DNA of 64,000 nt from Rhodospirillales bacterium BBD 1991-14 (GCA_001657395.1 LYSY01000001.1:186001-250000); one strand, 5' to 3'; shown: positions 47,247 through 56,750, counted from the stretch's first letter. Made by a program: numbers and translations. The notes: generated by a model not told the origin, from the letters alone.

Positions 47247-48233
47247 ATGACCCCTCTTTGTCGATTTGCGCTGATCTTTGCCGTAGTTCTGCTGCCCGTA
47301 CCGGCGGTCGCAGATCCTCTGCCGTCCTGGAACGACGGCTCGGCGAAGGCGGCCATTCTCTCCTTCGTCGAACAGGTGACTGAAGCCGGCGGCGCGCATT
47401 ACGTACCGCCGCCTGAGCGCATCGCCGTGTTCGACAACGACGGTACGCTGTGGGCGGAACAGCCGATGTACTTCCAACTGATCTACGCGTTCGACTATGT
47501 GAAGGCCCTTGCGCCGCGCAACCCCGGCTGGGCCGAAAGCCGGGTCCTGCGGGCCGCCATGGTCGGCGATGTCGCGGAGGTTCTGCGTAACGGCCAGCAG
47601 GGTGTGATGCAGGTGGTCATGGCCAGCCATGCCGGCATGACGGTCGATCAGCTTCAGGCATCGGTGCGCGACTGGCTGGCCGAAGCCCGCCACCCGACGA
47701 CCGGGCGGCCCTACACGGCCATGGTCTATCAGCCCATGCTGGAACTGCTGGCCTATCTGCGCGGGGAGGGCTTCAAGACCTTCATCGTATCCGGCGGCGG
47801 CATCGACTTCATCCGCGTGTTCTCCGAGGAAGTCTATGGCATTCCGCCGGAGCAGGTCATCGGCTCCAGCCTCGTCGCCGAGTTTGTGGAGACGGCTGAA
47901 GGGGCGGTGATCCGCAAGCTGCCCGAACTCAACTTTGTCGACGACAAGGCCGGCAAGCCGGTGGCCATCAACCTGCACATCGGGCGCCGGCCCATCGCCG
48001 CTTTCGGCAACTCAGACGGCGACCTCCAGATGCTGCAGTACACGACCTCCGGCGAAGGTCTGCGCTTCGGGCTGATCGTCCGCCACAACGATGCCGAGCG
48101 CGAGTGGGCCTACGACCGCGAGAGCGGCATCGGCCGTCTCGACACGGCGCTGGACGCCGCGGAGGAGAGGGACTGGACCGTCGTCGGCATGGAGTCCGAC
48201 TGGCGCGTCATTTACCCAGCGGAAGCGGACTGA
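47247..48233 (+). CDS. Secreted HAD-superfamily phosphatase
   Basis: 328 residues with a signal peptide (cleavage near AVA-DP). HAD motif I FDNDGTLW, motif II FIVSGGGIDF and motif IV FGNSDGDLQML are all present, so it should be an active periplasmic phosphohydrolase. Substrate unknown. It lies 94 bases after the Bat-like operon and is convergent with the S41-like gene. Confidence 0.88.
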   Translation: MTPLCRFALIFAVVLLPVPAVADPLPSWNDGSAKAAILSFVEQVTEAGGAHYVPPPERIAVFDNDGTLWAEQPMYFQLIYAFDYVKALAPRNPGWAESRVLRAAMVGDVAEVLRNGQQGVMQVVMASHAGMTVDQLQASVRDWLAEARHPTTGRPYTAMVYQPMLELLAYLRGEGFKTFIVSGGGIDFIRVFSEEVYGIPPEQVIGSSLVAEFVETAEGAVIRKLPELNFVDDKAGKPVAINLHIGRRPIAAFGNSDGDLQMLQYTTSGEGLRFGLIVRHNDAEREWAYDRESGIGRLDTALDAAEERDWTVVGMESDWRVIYPAEAD

Positions 48234-48299
48234 GGCCACGCCCCGCAGTTTGCTGCGCCTTTCGTGTCATCCACGACAGGGCGCGCGCGGGGGCTGCCC

Positions 48300-49874
48300 T
48301 TACTCGGCCGGTGCAGGTTTGCTGCTCTGCCCGATCCTGATGACCCTCTGGTAGAGCGCCGGATCAGCCAGTATTGCCTTTGCGAACTCAATGTCCTGGC
48401 TGCTGCTCGCGAAGCTGGGCGGGCAGAGTGCGCGATGAGCCTGCAGCGCACGCCTGTTGTGATGGGCAATCTGCCTGGTCCTTTGCGGCCAAGTGGTAAT
48501 GCCCTCGCCCCGCTTGAGCCTGCTGAGCCGCTGATCGACCGGATCCTGCTTTGCCGTACAGACCATTGGAACGACACCGCGTTCGGAGATTCGGTACTTG
48601 GCCCAGCTGTAAGTGTCGGCCCACGACACCGACAGCAGTGCGCTGTTTGGAAGATAGGTGCTCTTCGGCACCCTGCCTTGACCTCGAGTGACCGTACCGA
48701 TGACGACGCCGCGTCCGAGGTCCTGAATGGCTGCGGCAACGGCTTCGGCAGACTGCCTGGTTGCGCCGTTCTGGAGAACAACGAGCGGTACATCCGCTAG
48801 AACGGGTTCCTCCCAGCTTGGGTACCAGTCGCCACTGGTGGGCGTGCGCCCTTCTGAAGTGAAGACGGACACCTCGGAAACGAAGAATTCCATGATTCCT
48901 CTCGCCAACCACGGCTGCGACCCTGATGCGCCGCGCAAGTCGAGAATGAGTCCTGTCGCGCGCCCGGGACCCTGGGCAAGGTCCGCTTCTATGATTTCCT
49001 TGGCTCTTTCAGTCGTTTTGTCGGTGATGCTGCCCAGTTGAAGGTACAGCAGAGAGCCCATGCGCCGGCTGACTGGCAGTTCGAAATCGATATCTTCGCG
49101 CTCCACCGTTACAGTCTCGCGTTCGCCGCTCTCAGTATCGCGAACTGTCAGGGTTAGAGATGTTCCCAAGGCGCCCGCGAGGTCCGCTTGAAGTTGAACC
49201 AGCGACAATTGCCGGACCGGTCTGCCATTTACCTCTTCAACGACCTGGCCGGCCTCAAGGCCGGCTTCATCGGCGTTGGAACCGAACCGAACCTGTGCAA
49301 TCTGTTTTTGCGGATCATGTGTGCGGATGAATGAGATGCCGACGGTAGCCGGCTTCTCTTTAAACATGTCCACCATCCGAACAAGGTCATTGAAGGACCG
49401 GTAGAACGAATAGGGATCGAGAGCGTCGGCAGCGCCATGGAGCAGGGTGTCAACCCGTTGTCCCCAGCTTTCTGCGGCCAGTGCCTCGGACTCGGTGCTG
49501 GCGGCTTCTACTGCTCTTCTGACCGTGTTTGCCCAGGCGTCGGGCCGATCGCGCGGCGGTGGCTCAAAGCTGTGGACCGGTCTCCCGTCGAGCAGGAGGG
49601 TCACAGTTTCGCCGTCATCGCGGAGTTCAAGCTCCGGGTCAAGCGTAGCAAGATTACGCAGACCGGCCTTTCCGAGATCGTCGAGCCTCGGCTCTTCGAG
49701 GTAGGTGTCATTGATGTACTGGTAAGCGTTGCGCAGAGCACGCGTCGCTTCCGTGGCCCCCAGGTTGTCAAGTGCGGTCTGCACGCCTTCGACGGTCGTG
49801 GGCCTGGGCTGCGCACAGCCCTGCACGGTCAATGCCAGGGCTCCAAGAGCCAGCAACCTGAGAAACGCGACCAC
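48300..49874 (-). CDS. S41-family (C-terminal processing protease-like) protein lacking catalytic Ser and Lys
   Basis: 524 residues from GTG 49874, preceded by GGGAGAG. Probable lipoprotein or signal peptide (TVQGC, Cys20). A PDZ domain is seen around ADEAGLEAGQVVEEVNGRPV, then an S41 core (YLQLGSITDKT, GLILDLRG). Aligning ATRQSAEAVAAAIQD with the SASASE-I-x-AAAMQD block of Prc puts Gln374 at the nucleophile, and Gln399, 25 residues on, at the general-base lysine. It is therefore probably a pseudo-protease with a binding or scaffold role. Confidence 0.8.
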   Translation of the reverse strand: MVAFLRLLALGALALTVQGCAQPRPTTVEGVQTALDNLGATEATRALRNAYQYINDTYLEEPRLDDLGKAGLRNLATLDPELELRDDGETVTLLLDGRPVHSFEPPPRDRPDAWANTVRRAVEAASTESEALAAESWGQRVDTLLHGAADALDPYSFYRSFNDLVRMVDMFKEKPATVGISFIRTHDPQKQIAQVRFGSNADEAGLEAGQVVEEVNGRPVRQLSLVQLQADLAGALGTSLTLTVRDTESGERETVTVEREDIDFELPVSRRMGSLLYLQLGSITDKTTERAKEIIEADLAQGPGRATGLILDLRGASGSQPWLARGIMEFFVSEVSVFTSEGRTPTSGDWYPSWEEPVLADVPLVVLQNGATRQSAEAVAAAIQDLGRGVVIGTVTRGQGRVPKSTYLPNSALLSVSWADTYSWAKYRISERGVVPMVCTAKQDPVDQRLSRLKRGEGITTWPQRTRQIAHHNRRALQAHRALCPPSFASSSQDIEFAKAILADPALYQRVIRIGQSSKPAPAE

Positions 49875-49993
49875 CTTGCTCTCCCGCAGGAACTTGCTTT
49901 TTAGTCTACGCCAGAGGTTGCAAATTCTCCTTATGGTTTCAAGTGAATTCCGGACCCGGCGGGCGGGAAACCTGTAGAGAGAGGAGGCCCGAC

Positions 49994-50728
49994 CTACCCG
50001 TAAACCGCCTGCGAGAAGGCGCGGAAGAGGCGGGTGGAGAATGCGTTCTCCAGAGGCTTGTATTCCGGGTGCCACTGGACGCCGAGGGCGAAGGCCTTGG
50101 CGCCGTCGACGGTGACCGCTTCCGGCGTGCCGTCGGGGGCATGGCCCTCGATCGTGAGGCCGGCTGCGGGCCGGTCGATGCCCTGGCCGTGCAGGGAATT
50201 CACCTCGATCTCCGTGGCCCCGGCGATCTCGGCAAAGCGGCCGCCGGCGGTGAAGGTCATGGCGTGGCGGGGGCCGTAGCGTACGTCCGGATCGTCGTGT
50301 TTGGGCATGCGATGGTCCATGCGGCCGTCGACCTCGTGCACCCGGGGATGGAGCGTGCCGCCCAGGGCCGCGTTCAGCTCCTGGAACCCGCGGCAGATGA
50401 AGAGCGTCGGCAGACCCTTCTCCAGCGCCGCCTCGATCATCCGAAAGGTCATGGCGTCGCGGGCCTGGTCGTAAGGCTCGTAGCGTTCGCTGGGGCTATG
50501 GCCGTAGAGCGTCGGATGGACGTTGGAGGGGCTGCCGGTGAACAGAAGGCCGTCGAGGGCCTCCAGCATCGCCGCCGCCTCCTGGCTCTCGGCCATGGCC
50601 GGGATCACCAGAGGGGTACAATCAGCCGCCTCCCAGACCGCGCGCAGGTACTTGTCGCCGACCACGTGGTAGGGCGAGTTGTCGTAGGTGCGGTAGTCGG
50701 CGGTGACGCCGACGAGCGGGCGTCTCAT
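49994..50728 (-). CDS. Class I glutamine amidotransferase, PuuD-like gamma-glutamyl hydrolase
   Basis: 244 residues from ATG 50728. Nucleophile C112 in LFICRGFQELNAALGG, and the catalytic His-Glu in GVQWHPEYKPL. Closest in appearance to gamma-glutamyl-gamma-aminobutyrate hydrolase of putrescine degradation. Last gene of the polyamine-type importer operon; overlaps the cysteine hydrolase by 4 bases. Confidence 0.9.
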   Translation of the reverse strand: MRRPLVGVTADYRTYDNSPYHVVGDKYLRAVWEAADCTPLVIPAMAESQEAAAMLEALDGLLFTGSPSNVHPTLYGHSPSERYEPYDQARDAMTFRMIEAALEKGLPTLFICRGFQELNAALGGTLHPRVHEVDGRMDHRMPKHDDPDVRYGPRHAMTFTAGGRFAEIAGATEIEVNSLHGQGIDRPAAGLTIEGHAPDGTPEAVTVDGAKAFALGVQWHPEYKPLENAFSTRLFRAFSQAVYG

Positions 50729-51372
50729 GCGGCCGAAGCCCCTCGCGCCTGCATCTCGTCCAGCAGCTCCGGCGTCTCCGCAATGCGGGCGTAGCCCTTC
50801 ATCACCGCGAGGCTGGCCGCCTCCTGCTCTGCGCTTTTGGTGGCGCAGGCATCGGCCACCATGGTGACCAGGTAGCCGCGGTCGGCGGCGTCGCGCACGG
50901 CCGATTCCACGCACTGGCTGGTGAAGACGCCGAAGACCGCGAGGCGCTCGATCTCCAGGTTGCGCAGCAGGTAGTGGATGTTGGTGGCGTTGAAGATACC
51001 GGAAGCCGTTTTGGGGAGGACGATCTCGTCGCCCTGGGGCGCGAGGGCCGGCATGACATGGCCGCCGGGCGAGCCGCGCGGGATCAGGAAGTCGCTGCGC
51101 TTGTGGTCCAGGCTGCGGTCTCGCCCGTCCCTGGTGAGCGCCTCGATCACCGTGTAGATCACCTCGATGCCGGCAGACCGTGCGCCTTCGACCAGCTTCG
51201 CTGCGTTGGGCAGCACAGTGCTGTCCAGGCGCTGCCAGTAATGCTCGCTCGCGGGAAAGCCCAGCTCTTCGGCCAGGGCTCTGTCGCAGAAGCCGCGCTG
51301 CAGATCTACCACCAGCAGGGCAGAGGCGTCGCGCTCCAAAGCGAAGTCGTAACCGGTTCCCAAATCCGCCAT
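50725..51372 (-). CDS. Isochorismatase-family cysteine hydrolase
   Basis: 215 residues from ATG 51372. Catalytic triad of the family: D23 in LLVVDLQRGF, K121 in VLPKTASGIF, C154 in TSQCVESAVRDA. Members with this cysteine are amidases such as N-carbamoyl-amine or nicotinamide-type hydrolases. In this operon it would release ammonia or a carbamoyl group from an imported nitrogen compound. Overlaps the amidotransferase gene. Confidence 0.9.
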   Translation of the reverse strand: MADLGTGYDFALERDASALLVVDLQRGFCDRALAEELGFPASEHYWQRLDSTVLPNAAKLVEGARSAGIEVIYTVIEALTRDGRDRSLDHKRSDFLIPRGSPGGHVMPALAPQGDEIVLPKTASGIFNATNIHYLLRNLEIERLAVFGVFTSQCVESAVRDAADRGYLVTMVADACATKSAEQEAASLAVMKGYARIAETPELLDEMQARGASAA

Positions 51373-51374
51373 CG

Positions 51375-52400
51375 TCAGGCCGTTTCCGCCTTCTCGCGGT
51401 GGTAGTCGAAGGTTGCGTTGATCATGTCCAGCAGGTGCTGGCCGGAGGTGGTGGGCGGGAACTTTACCGGCCGCTCCGGACTCACGCAGCTCGGCAGCGC
51501 TTCCACCTTCGCGCGGAAGTTCGGGTCGTAGAAGAAAGGCAGGGAATAGCGCTCCGTTCCCGAGAGATTCACCACCCGGTGCTGGGTGGAGGCGAAGAGA
51601 TCGTTGGTCCAGCGCGCCATCATGTCGCCGATGTTGATGACGAAGGCACCCGGAATCGGCGGCGCGTCGATCCAGGTGCCGGCGGCATTCTTCACCTGCA
51701 GGCCGCCGTTCCTGTCCTGCGCCAGGATGGTCAGGCAGCCGAAGTCGGTATGGGCGCCGGCGCCGATCTGCTTTTCCGTGATGGCGCCCTGCTGTGGCGG
51801 GTAGTGCAGGGGCCCCAGGGTCGCCATGGGGTCGGTGAGATCCCGGTCGAAGTGGCACTCGTCGAGGCCGAGGGAGAGGGCGAAGGCGTGCATGATCTGC
51901 CGCCCCAGGCCGGTCAGCGCATCGAAGTAGGACTGCATGGCCCCCTGCCAGCCCGGCAGATTGTCGGGCCAGAGGTTGGGGCCGTGCAGCGGCAGGCCGG
52001 CCTGGACCAGCGGGTGGTCGGGGGCAAGATCGCGGCCGATCTTGACGCCTTCCTTCAGGTCGCCGGCCTCGGTCTGCTTGCCCGGGTCCAGGTTCTCGCC
52101 GCCCAGCTTGAAGTAGCCGCGATGACAGGGCGACCGCTCGATGTCGATGGCGAGCTTGGCCTCCAGCGGCTGGTCGAAGAAGCGCTTCGCCTCGGCGAAA
52201 CTGCGCGCCACCAGGTCCGGCGCGATGCCGTGATTGGCCAGATAGAAGAAGCCGATGTTGCGGCAGGCGGCGCCGATTTCCCGCGCGACGGCCTGGCGCG
52301 CCGCGAGGTCGCCGGTGAGGAAGGGGCCGAAGTCGATCACCGGGATCTTTTCCAGCGGCACCCGCTCGCCGCGCAGGCTTTCGTCGAGGTCAATGGTCAT
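51375..52400 (-). CDS. 2-oxoglutarate/Fe(II)-dependent oxygenase, isopenicillin N synthase-like
   Basis: 341 residues from ATG 52400. Iron ligands H217, D219 (GAHTDFGCLTIL) and H274 (STQHRVVN), and the co-substrate R-x-S motif RYSLPFF (about 284-286). N-terminal DIOX_N region IPVIDFGPFL. It should oxidise a small molecule, likely the imported substrate. It sits between the permease and cysteine hydrolase genes (2-base gaps). Confidence 0.93.
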   Translation of the reverse strand: MTIDLDESLRGERVPLEKIPVIDFGPFLTGDLAARQAVAREIGAACRNIGFFYLANHGIAPDLVARSFAEAKRFFDQPLEAKLAIDIERSPCHRGYFKLGGENLDPGKQTEAGDLKEGVKIGRDLAPDHPLVQAGLPLHGPNLWPDNLPGWQGAMQSYFDALTGLGRQIMHAFALSLGLDECHFDRDLTDPMATLGPLHYPPQQGAITEKQIGAGAHTDFGCLTILAQDRNGGLQVKNAAGTWIDAPPIPGAFVINIGDMMARWTNDLFASTQHRVVNLSGTERYSLPFFYDPNFRAKVEALPSCVSPERPVKFPPTTSGQHLLDMINATFDYHREKAETA

Positions 52401-52402
52401 GG

Positions 52403-53215
52403 CTATGCCCCTTGAGACTTTCGGCGCCGCAGCAGCATCCAGCTGCCGTAGCCGAGGATCAGCACCAATGCGGCGCCCGAGGTGGTGAGCGCACCGAGGG
52501 TCGGCACCAGCGGCGTGTAGCCGGAGACCATCTTGGCATAGAGCCATTCCGGCACGGTCTGGTCGGCGCCGGTGGTGAAGAGCGACAGCGGGAAGTTGCC
52601 CCAGGACAGCAGGAAAGCGAAGAGCCCGCCGGAGACAACGCCCGGCCAGAGCACCGGTAGGGTGACCTCCTTGAGGGTCTGCCAGCGCGTCGCGCCGAGA
52701 TCGAAGGCGGCCTCCTCCAAGGCGGGGTCGAACGAATAAGCCTGGATGGAGATGACGAGAGTCACGATCGGCACGATCCAAACGAGGTGCGCGATCACCG
52801 CCGTCCGCCAGTCGGGAATGATCCCGACCGACGAGAACCAGATGAGCAGGGCCAGGCCGAGCACGGCCTGGGGAAAGAAGATCGGCAGCAGAACGAGCCG
52901 CTGATAGAACCGCCGGCCGCGCCAGTCGAAGCGGGCGAAGGCCAGGGCGCCGAAGAAGGCCAGGACCACCGAGATGAGGGCGACCAGCAGCGCGATGCTG
53001 AGCGAGGTGGAAACCAGGTCGCGCACGGTCAGGGAGGAGAAGGCGCGGTCGTACCACTTGGTGTCGAAGGCCGGAACCGGGAAGCGGAAGTAGCGCTGCC
53101 TGGAGAAGGAGGCGAGCACCACGCAGAGGATCGGCAGGTAGAGAAAGACGATGATCGATCCCGACCAGGCGGCCATCAGGCCATGGGTGATGCGTTTCTT
53201 GCGGGCCTCAGTCAT
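52403..53215 (-). CDS. Polyamine-type ABC permease, PotC-like
   Basis: 270 residues from ATG 53215, six membrane helices. The EAA loop reads LEEAAFDLGATRWQTLKEVTLPVLWPG. Overlaps the PotB-like gene by 8 bases. Confidence 0.92.
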   Translation of the reverse strand: MTEARKKRITHGLMAAWSGSIIVFLYLPILCVVLASFSRQRYFRFPVPAFDTKWYDRAFSSLTVRDLVSTSLSIALLVALISVVLAFFGALAFARFDWRGRRFYQRLVLLPIFFPQAVLGLALLIWFSSVGIIPDWRTAVIAHLVWIVPIVTLVISIQAYSFDPALEEAAFDLGATRWQTLKEVTLPVLWPGVVSGGLFAFLLSWGNFPLSLFTTGADQTVPEWLYAKMVSGYTPLVPTLGALTTSGAALVLILGYGSWMLLRRRKSQGA

Positions 53216-54122
53216 CGCGGCCGCGCCCCAGGATGCGGTCGAGGTCAACCCAGTTCAGCAGGGTGATGACCAGGGTGCCGGAGAAGAGGATGAGCAGCAC
53301 CGAGAGCGCCGAGCCCAGAGGCCAGTTCTGCCCGAAGGTGAAGGCGGTCTCGATCTCGTCGGCGATCATGATGACGGCCTGGCCGCCGAGGATCTTGGAC
53401 TCCGCCAGCGAACCGAGCGAGAGGATGAAGGTCAGGAGACCGCCGATCAGGATGCCCGGCATGGCCAGCGGCAGTTCCACCTCGCGGAACACCTGCCAGC
53501 GTGAGGCGCCCATGTCGAAAGCCGCCTCGGTCACCTCGCGGGAGACCATGGAGATGCCCAGCACCATGGGAAAGAGCGTGAAGGGCAGGTAGACGTAGAC
53601 CAGCCCCAGAACGATGGCCGGCACGTCGTAGAGAATGCTCTCGGCTTCGATCCCCAGCCAGGTCTGCAGGCTGCCCAGCAGCACGCCACCCTTGATGAGA
53701 AACAGCACCCAGCCGAACAGACGGATGTTCTCGGAAACGAAGAGCGGAATCACGATGGCCAGGGTCATCAGGTTGGCCCAGCGGCCGAAGATCTTGGCCA
53801 TGCCGTAGGCAATGGGCCAGCAGATCACCATCAGCAGGGCGACCGTGACCAGCGCCAGCCCCAGGGATTTGACGAAGGAGATGTAGTAGCTGCCGGAAAA
53901 GACGGTGTGGTAGTTCTCGATGGTCGGCGGAAAGGTGAAGTCGAAGGTGCCTTCCGGCATGAAGGAGTAGCCGAGTACGGCCAGCAGGGGCGCGGCGAAG
54001 GCCAGCGCCAGGAAGATCAGCACCGGCAGCGCCGCCAGCAGCCCGGGGTTGCGCAGGCGCCTCCGCGGGCGCGGCGTGGGTCTTGCGGTGTCGCCGAGGG
54101 TGCTTTCGGTCGCGGCGGTCAT
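53208..54122 (-). CDS. Polyamine-type ABC permease, PotB-like
   Basis: 304 residues from ATG 54122, six membrane helices. The EAA loop reads TEAAFDMGASRWQVFREVELPLAMPG. A basic and proline-rich N-terminus (about 25 residues) precedes the first helix. ATGA overlap with the ATPase gene. Confidence 0.92.
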   Translation of the reverse strand: MTAATESTLGDTARPTPRPRRRLRNPGLLAALPVLIFLALAFAAPLLAVLGYSFMPEGTFDFTFPPTIENYHTVFSGSYYISFVKSLGLALVTVALLMVICWPIAYGMAKIFGRWANLMTLAIVIPLFVSENIRLFGWVLFLIKGGVLLGSLQTWLGIEAESILYDVPAIVLGLVYVYLPFTLFPMVLGISMVSREVTEAAFDMGASRWQVFREVELPLAMPGILIGGLLTFILSLGSLAESKILGGQAVIMIADEIETAFTFGQNWPLGSALSVLLILFSGTLVITLLNWVDLDRILGRGRDD

Positions 54123-55186
54123 TCCGGCGCCAGCACGCTGTCGCGTGCCTCCCAGCCGATCACGACCCGGTCGTCGAGCTGGCCCTCGTAGCGCTGCTCG
54201 CGCAGCTTCTCCACCAGGAAGACAGCCTCGCCGACCCGCACCTGGTACTGGATGCGGCTGCCCAGCGCGTACTCGTTGTAGAGCACGCCCTCCACCTGGT
54301 TCTCGGCCGTCTCGCCGGGACCGAGAAAGCGCAGGTATTCGGGCCGGATCACGAGATAGCCGCCGGCGAAGTCGCTCTGGCCGCCCGGGTCGCTCGGACC
54401 CTGCAACGTCGCGCCCAGGGCGGGACAGTGCAGCCCGGCGCCGTTGGGCTTCACCTCCAGAACGTTGACCTCGCCCATGAACTCCGAGACGAAGCGGTTG
54501 GCGGGGCGGGAATAGATCTCGTCCGGCGCGCCCACCTGCACCAGTTCGCCGGCCCGCATGATGCCGATGCGGTCCGACATCACCATGGCCTCTTCCAGGC
54601 TGTGGGTGATGTAGATGAAGGTCTTGCCGGTCTCCCGGTGGAGGTCTTTCAGTTCCTTTTCCAGGGTCTTGCGCAGGCGGAAGTCGATGGCCGAGAGCGG
54701 CTCGTCGAAGAACAGGATCTCCGGATCGAAGGCCAGGGCACGGGCCAGGGCGATGCGCTGGCGCTCGCCACCGGAGCACTGGCTGACCTGCTTGCCGTAG
54801 TAGTCCTCCGGCAGGCGCAGCAGACGCAGCAGTTCGTCGGCGCGCTCCCGCCGTTGCATCGGCGGCACGCCACGCATCTTCAGGGGAAACTCGATGTTCT
54901 GGCCGACGGAGCGGTGCGGGAAGAGGGCGAGGGACTGGAAGACCATGCAGGTCGGCCGCCGGTTGGCCGGCGTCTCGTTGATGCGCTGCCCGCGCAGCAG
55001 GATCTCTCCGCCGCTGGGCTCTTCCAGTCCGGCCAGCATGCGGATAAGCGTTGTCTTGCCGGAGCCGGATGGCCCGACGATGGTGAAAAACTCGCCCTCG
55101 TCGATGGCGAGATCGATGTCCTTGACCGCCACGAACTGGCCGAAGCGCTTGGACAGCTGCGACAGTCTGAGGATGGGATCGGCCAA
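54119..55186 (-). CDS. Polyamine-type ABC ATPase, PotA-like
   Basis: 355 residues. Walker A GPSGSGKTT, signature CSGGERQRIALARAL, Walker B ILFFDEPLSAID, switch histidine in ITHSLEEAM, and a C-terminal TOBE-like domain with RPEYLRFLGPGE. The signature begins with Cys in place of the usual Leu (QCSGGE). Confidence 0.93.
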   Translation of the reverse strand: MADPILRLSQLSKRFGQFVAVKDIDLAIDEGEFFTIVGPSGSGKTTLIRMLAGLEEPSGGEILLRGQRINETPANRRPTCMVFQSLALFPHRSVGQNIEFPLKMRGVPPMQRRERADELLRLLRLPEDYYGKQVSQCSGGERQRIALARALAFDPEILFFDEPLSAIDFRLRKTLEKELKDLHRETGKTFIYITHSLEEAMVMSDRIGIMRAGELVQVGAPDEIYSRPANRFVSEFMGEVNVLEVKPNGAGLHCPALGATLQGPSDPGGQSDFAGGYLVIRPEYLRFLGPGETAENQVEGVLYNEYALGSRIQYQVRVGEAVFLVEKLREQRYEGQLDDRVVIGWEARDSVLAPE

Positions 55187-55257
55187 ACTAACGCCCTCTT
55201 ATCGGCCCAGGGAGGTATCGGCGGGACGGGCCCCGGGCCACGGTCCGGAAGGTCCGC

Positions 55258-55285
55258 CCCCCGGTGGCCTTTGGGCCACCGGGGG
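55258..55285 (-). terminator. Intercistronic hairpin between the PotD-like and PotA-like genes
   Basis: Perfect 12-bp stem CCCCCGGTGGCC (55258-55269) with GGCCACCGGGGG (55274-55285) and a 4-base loop. No U-tract is seen in the direction of transcription. It probably favours expression of the binding protein over the rest of the operon. Confidence 0.7.
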
Positions 55286-55314
55286 AGAACCGCCCAGGAG
55301 TGCCTTTTGCGCCC

Positions 55315-56457
55315 CTAGGCCTCGCGCTTGGCGGCATTATAGATCTTATCCATCACCTCGTAGTCCGGATTGATCTGATAGTCGACGGTGTTGGAGAGTT
55401 CCTCCTCCAGGCTGTCCCACTGGATGGCGTCCAGTTCCTCGCTGGAGAAAAGGTCGAAGACCTCTTTGTTGCCCATTTGAGTCACTGGATTGTAAGTGCC
55501 CTCGGCAAAAGCCACTGCGTGGCAGACTTCGGCGTCCTGCACGTACTCCAGGAAGTCATAGGCGAGCGGCGAGACCTGCGGGTTGTTCACTACGGAGGTC
55601 ACCTCCACCCAGGTGATGCCGCCTTTGCCGCCGGCCAGCGGACCTTTCTTGGGAGTGATGCCGCGGATGTTGGTGGCGCCGTCCAGGCGCGCCGGGCTGG
55701 CGGTGTAGGTGCCGCCGGTCAGATAGAAGTCGATCTCGCCGTTGATCAGCGCCAGGTTCATGGCCACCAGGTCGTCGGTCTTGAGCTTGGCCCCCTTGAA
55801 CCAGGCCCGCGCCGTCTTTTCGAAGGCGGCGATCTCAGCCTCGCTGTGCGGGACGAAGGGGTCGAGCCCGGCGCCGATGCACATGTGGAAAATGTTCCAA
55901 TTGTCGTAGGTGAGGATACCGAAACGCCCGGCGTTGGAGGCTTCGTTGAACAGGTTGAAGCCTTCGTCCTCTGCCGTCGCGCGGCTCACCTTGTCGGTGT
56001 TGACCACGAAATTGAAGGGCCCGAAGCGCTGGATGATACCCAGCAGGTTGGCGCCGTCCTCGGAGTAGCACCATTTATAGTTCTCGTTGAAGGGGGCCAT
56101 CATGCTGTCGAAGTAAGGCTCGAAGCGATCCTTCGGCAGCGGCTTGATCAGCCCTTCCGGCCACATCTCGTCGCGCGCCCAAGGCTGGTTCACGTTGATG
56201 ACGTCCCAGACGTTCACTTCGCCGGCGCGCAGCTTGTTGATCATGTCCGGGTCCGAAGTGCCGCTCTCGGCGGAGACATCGGCCGAGGTGCTGCGGCGGA
56301 AGGGGTCCAGCACTTCGTCGGAGTTATAGCCTTCCCAGCAAAGGATGTTCAGTTCCTTCTCGCGCGCCGCCAAGGCGGGACCAGCGAGAGGGCCGGCGAG
56401 GCCGAGGGCCCCGGCAGCGGCGGAATACCTCAACAGACTGCGACGGTCGAACTGCAT
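55315..56457 (-). CDS. Polyamine-type ABC substrate-binding protein, PotD-like
   Basis: 380 residues from ATG 56457. N-terminus FDRRSLLRYSAAAGALGLAG resembles a Tat signal (RR followed by a hydrophobic stretch; AlaA-AR cleavage). The fold is PotD-like: LNILCWEGYNSDEVLDPF. The ligand need not be a polyamine, since family members also bind other cations and amino-containing compounds. First gene of the operon that runs down to 49994. Confidence 0.9.
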   Translation of the reverse strand: MQFDRRSLLRYSAAAGALGLAGPLAGPALAAREKELNILCWEGYNSDEVLDPFRRSTSADVSAESGTSDPDMINKLRAGEVNVWDVINVNQPWARDEMWPEGLIKPLPKDRFEPYFDSMMAPFNENYKWCYSEDGANLLGIIQRFGPFNFVVNTDKVSRATAEDEGFNLFNEASNAGRFGILTYDNWNIFHMCIGAGLDPFVPHSEAEIAAFEKTARAWFKGAKLKTDDLVAMNLALINGEIDFYLTGGTYTASPARLDGATNIRGITPKKGPLAGGKGGITWVEVTSVVNNPQVSPLAYDFLEYVQDAEVCHAVAFAEGTYNPVTQMGNKEVFDLFSSEELDAIQWDSLEEELSNTVDYQINPDYEVMDKIYNAAKREA

Positions 56458-56617
56458 GATCACGCTCCCCGCTTTTCTTGTTTGTGCCCGTGTTGTCCCC
56501 CAGGAGAGCCCGTCCGAAACGGACCGGCCCATAAGGGACTGTGCTGCCGGAGACGGTCTTCGGCAGCCTCCCAACAAGCCTCCGGTGATGAAAGTACCAC
56601 GCAGAATTTGGTAATTC

Positions 56618-56632
56618 CAACATGATTTGTTG
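56618..56632. promoter_or_regulatory. Candidate operator in the divergent region
   Basis: Inverted repeat CAACA-TGATT-TGTTG, next to a TTGG/CCAA dyad (56608-56620), in the AT-rich middle of the 293 bases between the PotD-like gene and the TIM-barrel gene. It may bind the DeoR regulator encoded nearby. Arms are short, so chance is possible. Confidence 0.3.
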
Positions 56633-56750
56633 TACTCGCCACGAACTTGGGGCATAACCGATGCACGGCGTTTGGCGGAAAGGCGCAAAGCCCGAACAGC
56701 GCCCCTGCAGCTTCCAGCAGCTTAAGGACTGCGAAGAGGGAAAGCCCTGA

